From CAYUUP01 sp964447925 (GTDB lineage: Bacteria; Bacillota; Clostridia; Oscillospirales; Oscillospiraceae): 8,413 nucleotides of DNA. How positions within the stretch are numbered: the stretch's first letter is position 1; every line of letters starts with the position of its first letter. The translations under genes were made by a program, and so were the position numbers. A model generated the notes under the pieces. It was not told the DNA's origin, did no database searches, and worked only from the letters and a program-made list of their open reading frames with translations. Shown one piece after another: positions 1 through 6,549 of the stretch. The stretch is taken from the NCBI GenBank assembly GCA_964447925.1, contig CAYUUP010000068.1, positions 1 to 8,413 of the forward strand, given 5' to 3'.

Positions 1-1839
1 ATGCCCCACCTGCTGCTGCCCTGCTATCCCAACTCCCTGCTCTATGAGAGCCTGGCCTTCTGCCTGTGCGTCCAGATGGAGCGGGGCAGCCGGACAGGTA
101 CCCCCTGGGGCATCTCGGAGTCCGCCTTCTGCCGATTCGACGCCGCTATGAACTACCAATACAAGGCCCACGGTGTTCAGGCGCTTGGGCTGAAGCAGGA
201 TTTAGACCATGATCTGGTGGTAGCCCCCTATGCCTCCTTCCTGGCTCTGCTGTTGACCCCCCGCCGCGCCGTTTCCAATCTCCGCCGCCTGCGGGCCATG
301 GGGCTAGAGGGAAAATATGGCCTCTATGAGGCAGTGGACTACACTGCCGGAGGCGGGGAGGCTCCCTTCCTTTCGGTGAATATCTGGATGGCCCATCATC
401 TGGGCATGAGCCTGGTGGCAGCAGACAACGCCCTCGCAGATAATGTTATGCAGCGGCGATTTTTGTCTCACACCCCCATGGCCGCCTATCGGGAGCTTTT
501 ACAGGAGAAGATTCCCGTGGGGGCCACCGTCCTCCCCACTCGGCAGAGGAATGGGCGCCGCCGCTCCCCTGCCGCCAGAAAGGGCTGGAGTTGGGAAGGC
601 TGGGGCTTGGATCCTGACAGCCCGGTATGCGGGCTGCTGTCCAACGGCAGCTGGGACAGTTTCCTCACCGCCGGTGGGGACGGTTGGAGCCAGACGGGAC
701 GCTGCCGTCTGACGGGAGCCGTCCGGTATGAAATCCATGCGGACGGGCAGCGTATCCCCCTCTTTCCCCGCGTCTCCGGCGGAGATGAGTTGAGCTGGCA
801 GCTCTCTGGCTCCGCTGCCCTGCTCCGGCTCCGGGGAATGGACTGGGACGCCGCTCTGTCTGTCAGTCTCTCCCCCGATGGCCCGGCGGAGTTGCGGCGG
901 CTGGAGCTAAATTGGCGGGGAACTGCCAGTGATGCCCGGCTCATCTGCTACCTCCGGCCCGTACTGGCCCCGTGGGGGGAATATCAGAGTCATCCTGCCT
1001 TCTCCCGGCTGCGGGTGGAGAGCCGCTTTATCGGCAACGGTGTTCTCTTTCACCGCAGGGGTGGGCGGGACATCCCCCAGCTGGCCGCCCTGTGGGACGG
1101 ATCCGATGTCAGTTGGGACACCAGCCGCCCCCGCTTTTGGGGCTATGACGCCACGGAAGCTGCCCCTGCCGGGGCGGTGCTGGATCCCTGCCTGGGCCTG
1201 ACCCTGCCGCTGATCTCCGGTCGGAACACCCTCTCTCTGGCACTGGCCGCCGGGTCTGCCGAGGAGTGCGTCCCCTTGGCCCAGGGGCTGCTGTCCGTCC
1301 GGGCGCTGCCCGCCCTCTCTCTGCTGGACCGGGAAGCAGTACGGCTGGGTCTGGACGCCCGGCAGATACAGGAGGCCTTTGCCCTGCTGTCCCGGCTGGC
1401 CTTTCCCGCCCCCGCCGGGATGCTCTCCCCGCCCCGGGGACAGGCCGCCCTGTGGCCCTATGGCATCTCTGGGGATTTTCCCCTTATCGTCTGCCGTGTT
1501 TCCCCGGACAGCGTGGAGCAGGCCGTCACTCTGGCCTGCCAGCAGGAACTGCTGCTGCGGTGCGGCTATGTCTGCGATTTAGCCCTTTTGCTCCCGGAGC
1601 AGGGGGATTATGACCGTCCAACATTCTCCCCCCTGGCCACCCAGTTAAACAAGTTGGGGCTCCATCGGCGGCGTTGGCTCCTCCAGGGGGCGGAACCGGA
1701 TTGGGAACCACTGCTGGGCATGGCTGATGTTGTCCTCTCCGCCGGGGAAAGACTGGAGCAAGGCTGCCATTTTTCCTGCCCCCCGCCCCATTCCGTTTTC
1801 CTGCCCCCCGCCCGGAGCTTCCTGCCCGGCAACAGATAG
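1..1839 (+). CDS. Cyclic beta-1,2-glucan synthase-like protein, upstream fragment: glycoamylase-like domain plus first GH94-like domain (5' partial)
   Basis: The ATG at position 1 is almost certainly internal: the first residues match the middle of the family (...MPHLLLPCYPNSLLYES...), so the true start is upstream of the window. Residues 1-170 form the glycoamylase-like domain, with WGISESAF (36-43), YQYKAHGV (52-59), GLYEAVDY (107-114), AHHLGMSL (131-138) and LLQEKIP (166-172). Residues from about 200 look like the first GH94-type carbohydrate-binding beta-sandwich, including LLSNGSWDSFLTAGGDGW and, near 488, LWPYGISGDFPLI. The last 25 or so residues are proline/cysteine-rich, resemble no expected linker, and end at a TAG; I take them as out-of-frame sequence after the frameshift. 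By family knowledge the full protein is an inner-membrane enzyme making periplasmic or secreted cyclic beta-1,2-glucan. In Clostridia this activity is inferred from domain order only. Confidence 0.82.
   Translation: MPHLLLPCYPNSLLYESLAFCLCVQMERGSRTGTPWGISESAFCRFDAAMNYQYKAHGVQALGLKQDLDHDLVVAPYASFLALLLTPRRAVSNLRRLRAMGLEGKYGLYEAVDYTAGGGEAPFLSVNIWMAHHLGMSLVAADNALADNVMQRRFLSHTPMAAYRELLQEKIPVGATVLPTRQRNGRRRSPAARKGWSWEGWGLDPDSPVCGLLSNGSWDSFLTAGGDGWSQTGRCRLTGAVRYEIHADGQRIPLFPRVSGGDELSWQLSGSAALLRLRGMDWDAALSVSLSPDGPAELRRLELNWRGTASDARLICYLRPVLAPWGEYQSHPAFSRLRVESRFIGNGVLFHRRGGRDIPQLAALWDGSDVSWDTSRPRFWGYDATEAAPAGAVLDPCLGLTLPLISGRNTLSLALAAGSAEECVPLAQGLLSVRALPALSLLDREAVRLGLDARQIQEAFALLSRLAFPAPAGMLSPPRGQAALWPYGISGDFPLIVCRVSPDSVEQAVTLACQQELLLRCGYVCDLALLLPEQGDYDRPTFSPLATQLNKLGLHRRRWLLQGAEPDWEPLLGMADVVLSAGERLEQGCHFSCPPPHSVFLPPARSFLPGNR
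1779..1809 (+). other. Frameshift region with two C6 runs (candidate slippage or indel site)
   Basis: Runs of six C lie at 1779-1784 and 1804-1809. Frame 1 stays open to 1836 and frame 3 is open from 1728, so the shift must fall within 1728-1836, and both runs lie inside. The change is -1, equal to one missing base. At 1779-1785 the bases C CCC CCG, read in the upstream frame, formally fit the X XXY YYZ slippery heptamer. No clear downstream stem-loop was found by eye. Loss of one C from a C-run is the simplest explanation. Confidence 0.55.
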
Positions 1840-2198
1840 GGGAGACATTCTGCTTCACCACCTCCGGCGCTCCGCTGCCCCTGGCCTGGAGCCACATTCT
1901 CTCCAACGAGCGCTTCGGCTATCTTGCCACACCAGCCGGAGGGGGCTTCCTGTGGTCGCAGAATGCCAGGGAAAACAAGCTGACGCCCTGGAGCAATGAC
2001 CCGCTGGATAGGTCCTCCGGCGAAACGCTGGTCCTTCGCACAGCTGGGGGCGAAATTTCCCTTTTCGCCGTTGGGGACAGAATTCCCACCCAAGTCACCT
2101 ATGGCCCTGGCTTTGCCCGATGGGAGAAGTCCTGGGAGGGGCATCACACCAGGCTCACCGCCTTTGTACCGCCGGATGTCCCTGCCCGACTGCTGCTG

Positions 2199-4028
2199 GT
2201 GGAGCTGGACTGTCCACCAGAGGACAAGCTGGTCTGGACACTGCTGCCCCAGCTGGCCGCCGATAGGGAAAAGGGTCGCTGGGCCGTCTGCCGTCAGGAG
2301 GACAATTCTGTCCGCATGGAAAACGGGGCCAATACCGACTTCCCCGGCCAAGTCATCACACTCTCCGCCTCCCTGCCCTTTGCCGCTGTCACCTTACCCC
2401 AGGTGGGAGATCGCCGGCTGCGGCTGGAGTTGGCAGCGGAGCGGCACCTGGTACTGGAAGTCTCCGCCGCCCCCCGGCAGGGAGCAGATGGGAAACCAGA
2501 TTACGGCACGGCACTGGACGTGCTGGAACGCACCTGCGTCCATTGGCGGGAGCTGGCCTCCCCCCTCACCGTGGAAACGCCAGATGAGACACTGAACAGC
2601 TATCTCTCCTTCTGGTGTCTGTATCAGACCGTTGCCTGCCGTCTCTACGCCCGCACCTCCCTCTATCAGTGTGGCGGAGCCTACGGCTTCCGGGATCAGC
2701 TCCAGGATGCTTGCGCCCTGATCCCCTCCGCCCCCGCTCTCTTCCGGGAACAGGTGCTGCGGTGCTGCGCACACCAGTATGAGGAGGGAGATGTCCAGCA
2801 CTGGTGGCACCCCAACGGGACGGGGCGCCCCCACCGGGGCGTCCGTACCCGCATAACGGACGATTTATTGTGGCTCCCCTGGGCGCTGGGCCAGTGGTAC
2901 GAGGCCACCAATGACACAGATCTCCTGAACGCGGAGGCCCCTCTGCTCCACAGCCCCCCGCTGGATGCCGGGCAGCAGGAGCGCTATGAGGAGCCGGAGG
3001 TCAGCTCTCGCGCTGTCAGCGTCTATCGCCACTGTGTTCTGGCCCTAGAGCAGGCCCTGGGCCGAGGGACTGGCCCCCACGGCCTGTTGCTGATGGGAAC
3101 AGGGGACTGGAACGACGGCATGGACAAGGTCGGCAGAGAGGGCCGGGGGGAGAGTGTGTGGCTCACCTGGTTTGCCGCCTGGACTCTCCGCCGCTTTGCC
3201 CCCCTGTGCGGATTGATGGGAGAACACAAACGCCGGGAACGCTATCTCTCTCTGGCCCGGAGGCTCACGGAACAAGCAGGTCAAAGCTGGGATGGTGCCT
3301 GGTATCGCCGGGCTTATTTTGACAGTGGCGCACCCCTGGGCAGCGCCAAAAGCCCAGAATGCCGTGTTGACTCCATCGCCCAGAGCTTCGCCGTTCTCTG
3401 CCAGCCGCAGCCCGGCCAGCGGGAGACGCAGGCTATCCAGTCCGCCAGGGAGTCGCTCTTTGACCGGGAGGGGCAGCTCATTCAACTGCTATCGCCCCCC
3501 TTTGACGGAGCGGGGGAGGATGCCGGCTATATCGGGACGTATCCCCCCGGTATCCGGGAGAACGGCGGCCAGTACACCCATGCGGCCGTCTGGCTGGCCC
3601 TGGCCCATCTGAAGCTGGGGGACGGGGAGAACGGCTGGGCTCTGCTCCGCGCCCTGCTGCCCGGCCACCACCCCCAGGAGCGCTATCTGGCAGAGCCATA
3701 TGTTCTGGCAGCAGATGTCTACAGCCATCCCCAGTACCGAGGCCGGGGCGGCTGGAGCTGGTACACCGGGGCAGCAGGCTGGTACTACCAGGCAGCCGTC
3801 ACCGGTCTTCTGGGCCTGCGGCTCACCGGCGGCAAATTGGAGATCTCCCCCACTCTTCCGGCCAGCTGGCCGGGCTATCGGGCAGTTTGGCGGACTTCAA
3901 AGGCCCAGCTTCACATTCAGGTGCGCCGGGAGCAACCGCCTGGCGTCTGGTTGGACGGCAGGACCGTTGCCGGAGGTATCCGGCTAGACAGGCTCGCCGG
4001 CAGCCACACTATCACCGTGCGGATATAG
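2199..4028 (+). CDS. Cyclic beta-1,2-glucan synthase-like protein, downstream fragment: GH94 phosphorylase-like catalytic domain
   Basis: The first available start codon in this frame is a GTG at 2199, but it lacks a convincing Shine-Dalgarno sequence and lies inside the domain; homologous sequence runs upstream in the same frame to about 1803. Counting from 2199, clear GH94 motifs of the cyclic glucan synthase type are YGFRDQLQD (162-170), EEGDVQHWWHP (195-205), GVRTRITDDLLWLP (214-227), GTGDWNDGM (300-308, the motif carrying the GH94 general acid Asp), CRVDSIAQS (388-396), YPPGIRENGGQYTHAA (448-463), EPYVLAADVYS (499-509) and GRGGWSWYTGAAGW (515-528). Family role: reversible phosphorolysis of beta-1,2-glucosidic bonds, setting glucan chain length before cyclisation. 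All expected catalytic motifs are present and the C-terminus is complete, so decay is limited to the frameshift. As a free-standing protein it would lack part of the N-terminal sugar-binding domain. Confidence 0.82.
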   Translation: MELDCPPEDKLVWTLLPQLAADREKGRWAVCRQEDNSVRMENGANTDFPGQVITLSASLPFAAVTLPQVGDRRLRLELAAERHLVLEVSAAPRQGADGKPDYGTALDVLERTCVHWRELASPLTVETPDETLNSYLSFWCLYQTVACRLYARTSLYQCGGAYGFRDQLQDACALIPSAPALFREQVLRCCAHQYEEGDVQHWWHPNGTGRPHRGVRTRITDDLLWLPWALGQWYEATNDTDLLNAEAPLLHSPPLDAGQQERYEEPEVSSRAVSVYRHCVLALEQALGRGTGPHGLLLMGTGDWNDGMDKVGREGRGESVWLTWFAAWTLRRFAPLCGLMGEHKRRERYLSLARRLTEQAGQSWDGAWYRRAYFDSGAPLGSAKSPECRVDSIAQSFAVLCQPQPGQRETQAIQSARESLFDREGQLIQLLSPPFDGAGEDAGYIGTYPPGIRENGGQYTHAAVWLALAHLKLGDGENGWALLRALLPGHHPQERYLAEPYVLAADVYSHPQYRGRGGWSWYTGAAGWYYQAAVTGLLGLRLTGGKLEISPTLPASWPGYRAVWRTSKAQLHIQVRREQPPGVWLDGRTVAGGIRLDRLAGSHTITVRI

Positions 4029-4096
4029 CTGCAGAAGCGGTTGCTGAAGGGCCGTCAACCTGAAAATAAAAAAAAGGTGCATTTGGGACGGTCTTG

Positions 4097-4105
4097 TGAT
4101 ATAAT
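4097..4105 (+). promoter_or_regulatory. Extended -10 promoter upstream of the yfmF-like gene
   Basis: TGATATAAT is a perfect extended -10 element (TG, one base, TATAAT with the hexamer at 4100-4105). No good -35 hexamer lies 16-18 bases upstream (GTGCAT at 4077-4082), as is common for extended -10 promoters. An A-rich tract at about 4062-4075 could act as an UP-like element. Transcription would start near 4112, giving a leader of about 47 bases. It probably drives the M16 gene and perhaps lgt, folD and the regulator, since no terminator with a U-run separates these. Confidence 0.6.
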
Positions 4106-4140
4106 AAGGGAGATAACACAGAAGTTTTTTCTGCCAGCGA

Positions 4141-4147
4141 AAGGGGG
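4141..4147 (+). promoter_or_regulatory. Shine-Dalgarno site of the yfmF-like gene
   Basis: AAGGGGG ends 11 bases before the ATG at 4159 and supports that start. An earlier ATG at 4151 is too close to this site and in another frame, where it opens only a three-codon reading frame (MHP) that ends overlapping the real start. Confidence 0.5.
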
Positions 4148-4158
4148 CGTATGCACCC

Positions 4159-5367
4159 ATGACCATCCAGCGTGTGGAGCTGTTCAGCGGCGTCTGGCTC
4201 ACCGCTGTACAGTCCAGACGATTTCAGAGCAGCCATTGGAGCCTGCATCTGCTGGCCCCTTTGCGGGCAAATACCGCCTCTCTCAATGCCCTGCTTCCCG
4301 GCGTTCTCCGCCAGGGCTGTCAGCATTACCCAAGCCCGGAATCCTTTTCCGCCGTGCTGGAGGCCCTAGACGGCGATATCCGGCCCTCGGTGCAGGGGTG
4401 CGGAGAATGGCAGTGCTTCGGCTTCACAGCCGTCTTTCCCGATGGCAGCCGCTCCGTCCAGGAGGCCGCCGACCTGCTGGGAGAGCTGCTGCTGCGGCCA
4501 GCAACCAAAAACGGCCGACTGCTGTCCGACCATCTGGAGCAGGGAAAACAGCAGTTGCTCCGCCTGCTGGAGGGCGAGAAGTCCGACTGGCTGCACACCG
4601 CCCGGTGGCTGCTGCTCCGGCAGATATGTGCCGGGGAACCGCTGTCTGTCTCTCCCCTGGGCCAGCCGGAGGAGGTGCGGTTCGCCGCCATGGGCAGGCT
4701 GTTCCGCCAGTATCAGGAAATGCTGTCCCGCTGCCCTGTGGAACTCTATTACTGTGGCTCCCGGCCAGCAGAGGATATCCGGCGCGTCTGGCGCTCCGCC
4801 CTAGCTGGCTTGCCCCGGAGCCAGCTATTTGACCGTACTCCCCCACTGCCCCTCTCCCGTTCCGGGACGCCGGAGCAGCCCCAGCTTTTCTGGGAGGAAT
4901 GGGAATTGCCCCAGTGTGGGCTGGCCATGGGCTTTCGAACCGCTGTTTCCATGGGTGACCCCATGTATCCTGCCCTGCTGGTAGCAAACGCCCTGCTGAA
5001 CCAGGACGTGACATCCCGCCTGGACGGTCACAGCGGCTTACTGACAACTATCATCAAGACGGAAGCCCGTCCATCAGAAGCGAACCGGGCTGAACTGCTG
5101 GCCCGACTACAAGCCATAAAAGACGGCAGCTTCACGGAGAGCAGACTTTCCGCCGCGAAACAGGATATTATTACCCGCTTGGATTCCATCTCCCAAGCCC
5201 CCCTCTCCCTGGGGAAATATTGGCTCCACCGGGCCATCGCCCAGGATTTCCTGTCTCCAGAAGAGTTAGCGGAACTCACCTCCCAAATTACGGTGGGCCA
5301 AGCCGCCGCCGCCGCCCAGGAGATCCAGTTGGACAGCAGCTGCTATCTCATCGGCCCGATCGCATAA
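4159..5367 (+). CDS. YfmF-like inactive M16 peptidase-family protein
   Basis: The 402-residue protein resembles YfmF, the non-catalytic M16 (pitrilysin/insulinase) homologue linked to 5-aminopentanol modification of elongation factor P in Bacillus. Family-like stretches are NALLPGVLRQG (43-53), DLLGELLLRP (105-114), LLSDHLEQGK (121-130), LGQPEEV (167-173) and LLARLQAIKDGSFTESRLSAAK (starting at 313). The zinc motif HXXEH is absent, as in YfmF proteins, so no peptidase activity is expected. No signal peptide or membrane segment is visible, so it is likely cytosolic. After SRL at residue 288 the usual conserved stretch (approximately NVREKLSLCYY) is missing and the sequence resumes at DGHSG, which suggests an in-frame loss of about 20 residues. 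Its usual neighbour, the HXXEH-bearing partner YfmH, is not beside it; lgt follows after 75 bases. Family assignment is fairly firm; the EF-P role is inferred. Confidence 0.72.
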   Translation: MTIQRVELFSGVWLTAVQSRRFQSSHWSLHLLAPLRANTASLNALLPGVLRQGCQHYPSPESFSAVLEALDGDIRPSVQGCGEWQCFGFTAVFPDGSRSVQEAADLLGELLLRPATKNGRLLSDHLEQGKQQLLRLLEGEKSDWLHTARWLLLRQICAGEPLSVSPLGQPEEVRFAAMGRLFRQYQEMLSRCPVELYYCGSRPAEDIRRVWRSALAGLPRSQLFDRTPPLPLSRSGTPEQPQLFWEEWELPQCGLAMGFRTAVSMGDPMYPALLVANALLNQDVTSRLDGHSGLLTTIIKTEARPSEANRAELLARLQAIKDGSFTESRLSAAKQDIITRLDSISQAPLSLGKYWLHRAIAQDFLSPEELAELTSQITVGQAAAAAQEIQLDSSCYLIGPIA

Positions 5368-5389
5368 CAGTCTCTGTTTTGACTGTTAT
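5364..5389. repeat. Perfect 9-bp inverted repeat between the yfmF-like gene and lgt (candidate operator or attenuator)
   Basis: ATAACAGTC (5364-5372) and GACTGTTAT (5381-5389) are exact reverse complements separated by eight bases. The left arm contains the TAA stop of the upstream gene. There is no U-run after the right arm, so it is not a standard intrinsic terminator. It lies just ahead of lgt-folD-tetR, where an operator for the co-encoded TetR-type regulator could sit; this link is an inference. An mRNA hairpin stabilising or attenuating the transcript is the alternative. Confidence 0.5.
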
Positions 5390-5425
5390 CATTCCCCTAC
5401 GGGCCATCCGTCCGCTATATAACCG

Positions 5426-5432
5426 AAAGGAG
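5426..5432 (+). promoter_or_regulatory. Shine-Dalgarno site that sets the TTG start of lgt
   Basis: AAAGGAG lies 10 bases before TTG at 5443. No in-frame ATG or GTG gives a complete Lgt N-terminus, so this site decides the start. Confidence 0.7.
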
Positions 5433-5442
5433 CGTAACTTTC

Positions 5443-6507
5443 TTGACCTGCCTATCCTTCTTATCCGCTATCACCTTTCCTGGCCTAGGGCTGGAATTTA
5501 ACATTGACCGGGTGGCCTTCACCCTAGGCAAGAATATCTATTGGTATGGTATTATCATTGCTGTGGGCTTTCTGCTGGGGGCGCTGTACGGCTATTTTAC
5601 CTGTCCACGCTACGGCATCAAGCGGGACGATGTCATTGACCTGCTGATCATCGCCACCCCCTCCGCCATCATCGGCGCACGGCTCTACTATGTGATCTTC
5701 TATCTGGATAATTACAAGGCCGCAGACGGCAGCTTCGACTGGAAAGCCGCCATCGCCCTCTGGGACGGCGGACTAGCTATCTATGGTGCTGTCATCGCCG
5801 CTGTCATCGCCCTGGCCGGGGTCTGTCTCTATAAAAAGATATCCTTCCTGGCCTTTGCCGACGTCGGCTCCCTAGGGCTATTCATCGGTCAGGCTGTGGG
5901 CCGCTGGGGGAACTTTGTCAACCAGGAGGCCTATGGTACCAAGACCACTCTGCCCTGGCGGATGGGCCTCACGGTAAACGGTTCCGCCATTGAGGTACAT
6001 CCCACCTTCCTCTATGAATCTGTATGGAATGCCCTGGGCTTCTGCATCGCCCACTTCTTCCTGCGGAAGCGTCGCCGCTTCGATGGCCAGATCTTCTGCT
6101 TTTATCTTGCCTGGTACGGTGTGGGCCGCTTCTTCATTGAGGGGCTGCGTACCGACAGCCTGTATCTCTTCGGCTCCGACATCCGGGTGTCCCAGATGGT
6201 GGCCCTGGTCACGGCGGTAGGGGCTATTGCCGTCATGATCTGGAAGCTGACCACCCAGAGCGCCAAAAACAGCGTTCTCTATGTTGACCGGGTGGCGGCA
6301 GTCACCGCTGCCGGGTCTGACACAGATGTCGCGGATGCCGCAGCTGATGCAGGCGTTGCAAGGGCCAATTCCGATGCTGAGGACAAGACCGACGGGGAAC
6401 AGGAAATCCCTGCAGATATCACGTCTGCGGACAGTGAAAGCAGCACGGAAGAAGCCCCCGCCGGAGAGTCGGAGGACGAACCGTCCTCCGGCCCATCTCA
6501 GGCGTAA
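5443..6507 (+). CDS. lgt: Prolipoprotein diacylglyceryl transferase with long acidic C-terminal tail
   Basis: Lgt is an integral membrane enzyme that moves diacylglycerol from phosphatidylglycerol to the lipobox cysteine of prolipoproteins, the first step of lipoprotein maturation. Seen here: several hydrophobic segments (for example 34-50, 110-130, 247-268), GGLAIYGA (109-116), the Lgt signature GRWGNFVNQEAYG (153-165), in which R154, N157 and E162 correspond to E. coli R143, N146 and E151, then HPTFLYE (186-192), WYGVGRFFIEGLRTDSLY (224-241). Translation starts at a TTG with a strong Shine-Dalgarno site. The conserved enzyme ends near residue 275; residues 280-354 form a Glu/Asp/Ala/Ser-rich tail without predicted structure, expected in the cytosol, so the protein is longer than the usual 260-290 residues. 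The gene lies between the M16 homologue and folD (42-base gap). Confidence 0.95.
   Translation: MTCLSFLSAITFPGLGLEFNIDRVAFTLGKNIYWYGIIIAVGFLLGALYGYFTCPRYGIKRDDVIDLLIIATPSAIIGARLYYVIFYLDNYKAADGSFDWKAAIALWDGGLAIYGAVIAAVIALAGVCLYKKISFLAFADVGSLGLFIGQAVGRWGNFVNQEAYGTKTTLPWRMGLTVNGSAIEVHPTFLYESVWNALGFCIAHFFLRKRRRFDGQIFCFYLAWYGVGRFFIEGLRTDSLYLFGSDIRVSQMVALVTAVGAIAVMIWKLTTQSAKNSVLYVDRVAAVTAAGSDTDVADAAADAGVARANSDAEDKTDGEQEIPADITSADSESSTEEAPAGESEDEPSSGPSQA
6470..6490 (+). repeat. GC-rich hairpin near the 3' end of lgt
   Basis: CGGAGGACG (6470-6478) and CGTCCTCCG (6482-6490) are perfect reverse complements with a three-base loop. The hairpin lies inside the codons for the acidic tail, 17 bases before the lgt stop. 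No U-run follows, so termination is unlikely; it could stabilise or pause the transcript ahead of folD. Confidence 0.5.
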
Positions 6508-6535
6508 ATCCCACACAAGCAAAAATACAGCATTC

Positions 6536-6542
6536 AGGAGAG
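6536..6542 (+). promoter_or_regulatory. Shine-Dalgarno site of folD
   Basis: AGGAGAG lies 7 bases before the ATG at 6550 in an A-rich leader, supporting that start and suggesting efficient translation independent of lgt. Confidence 0.6.
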
Positions 6543-6549
6543 ATAAAAC

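Larger units (their letters stand above)
1..4028 (+). pseudogene. Cyclic beta-1,2-glucan synthase-like gene (glycoamylase + GH94 part), 5' cut by window edge and split by a -1 frameshift
   Basis: This is one gene seen as two open frames. Frame 1 (to 1839) carries the glycoamylase-like domain and the first GH94-like beta-sandwich region. Frame 3 (about 1803 to 4028) carries the second GH94 sugar-binding region and the catalytic (alpha/alpha)6 barrel. The order matches the C-terminal half of NdvB/ChvB-type cyclic beta-1,2-glucan synthases, which are proteins of about 2,800 residues with an N-terminal membrane GT84 domain, here outside the window. In that family the GT84 part builds a linear beta-1,2-glucan and the GH94 part controls chain length by phosphorolysis. 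Between 1840 and 2198 there is no stop in frame 3, and it encodes typical GH94 motifs such as WSHILSNERFGYL and NKLTPWSND. The break could be a real mutation, a switchable C-tract, programmed -1 frameshifting, or a sequencing error. Whether the product is functional cannot be told from here. Confidence 0.8.

Noticed and set aside
1608..2351. Minus-strand open frame (247 codons) over the frameshift region
   Set aside because: The plus-strand frames on both sides encode clear glucan synthase motifs; the antisense frame is low-complexity Gly/Pro/Arg-rich.
1996..2595. Plus-strand open frame of 199 codons in another frame of the GH94 region
   Set aside because: Pro/Trp/Ser-rich shadow; GH94 motifs are in frame 3 throughout this interval.
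4039..4060. GGTTG...CAACC as a terminator after the glucan synthase gene
   Set aside because: Only five base pairs with a 12-base loop, and an A-run rather than a U-run follows.
4041..4832. Plus-strand open frame of 263 codons overlapping the yfmF-like gene
   Set aside because: Arg/Pro/Ala-rich shadow of the real frame; it also runs through the promoter region and has no ribosome binding site.
5379..5421. TTGACT and TATATA upstream of lgt as a promoter
   Set aside because: The spacer is 31 bases, far too long for a sigma-A type promoter, and the TATATA nearly abuts the ribosome binding site.
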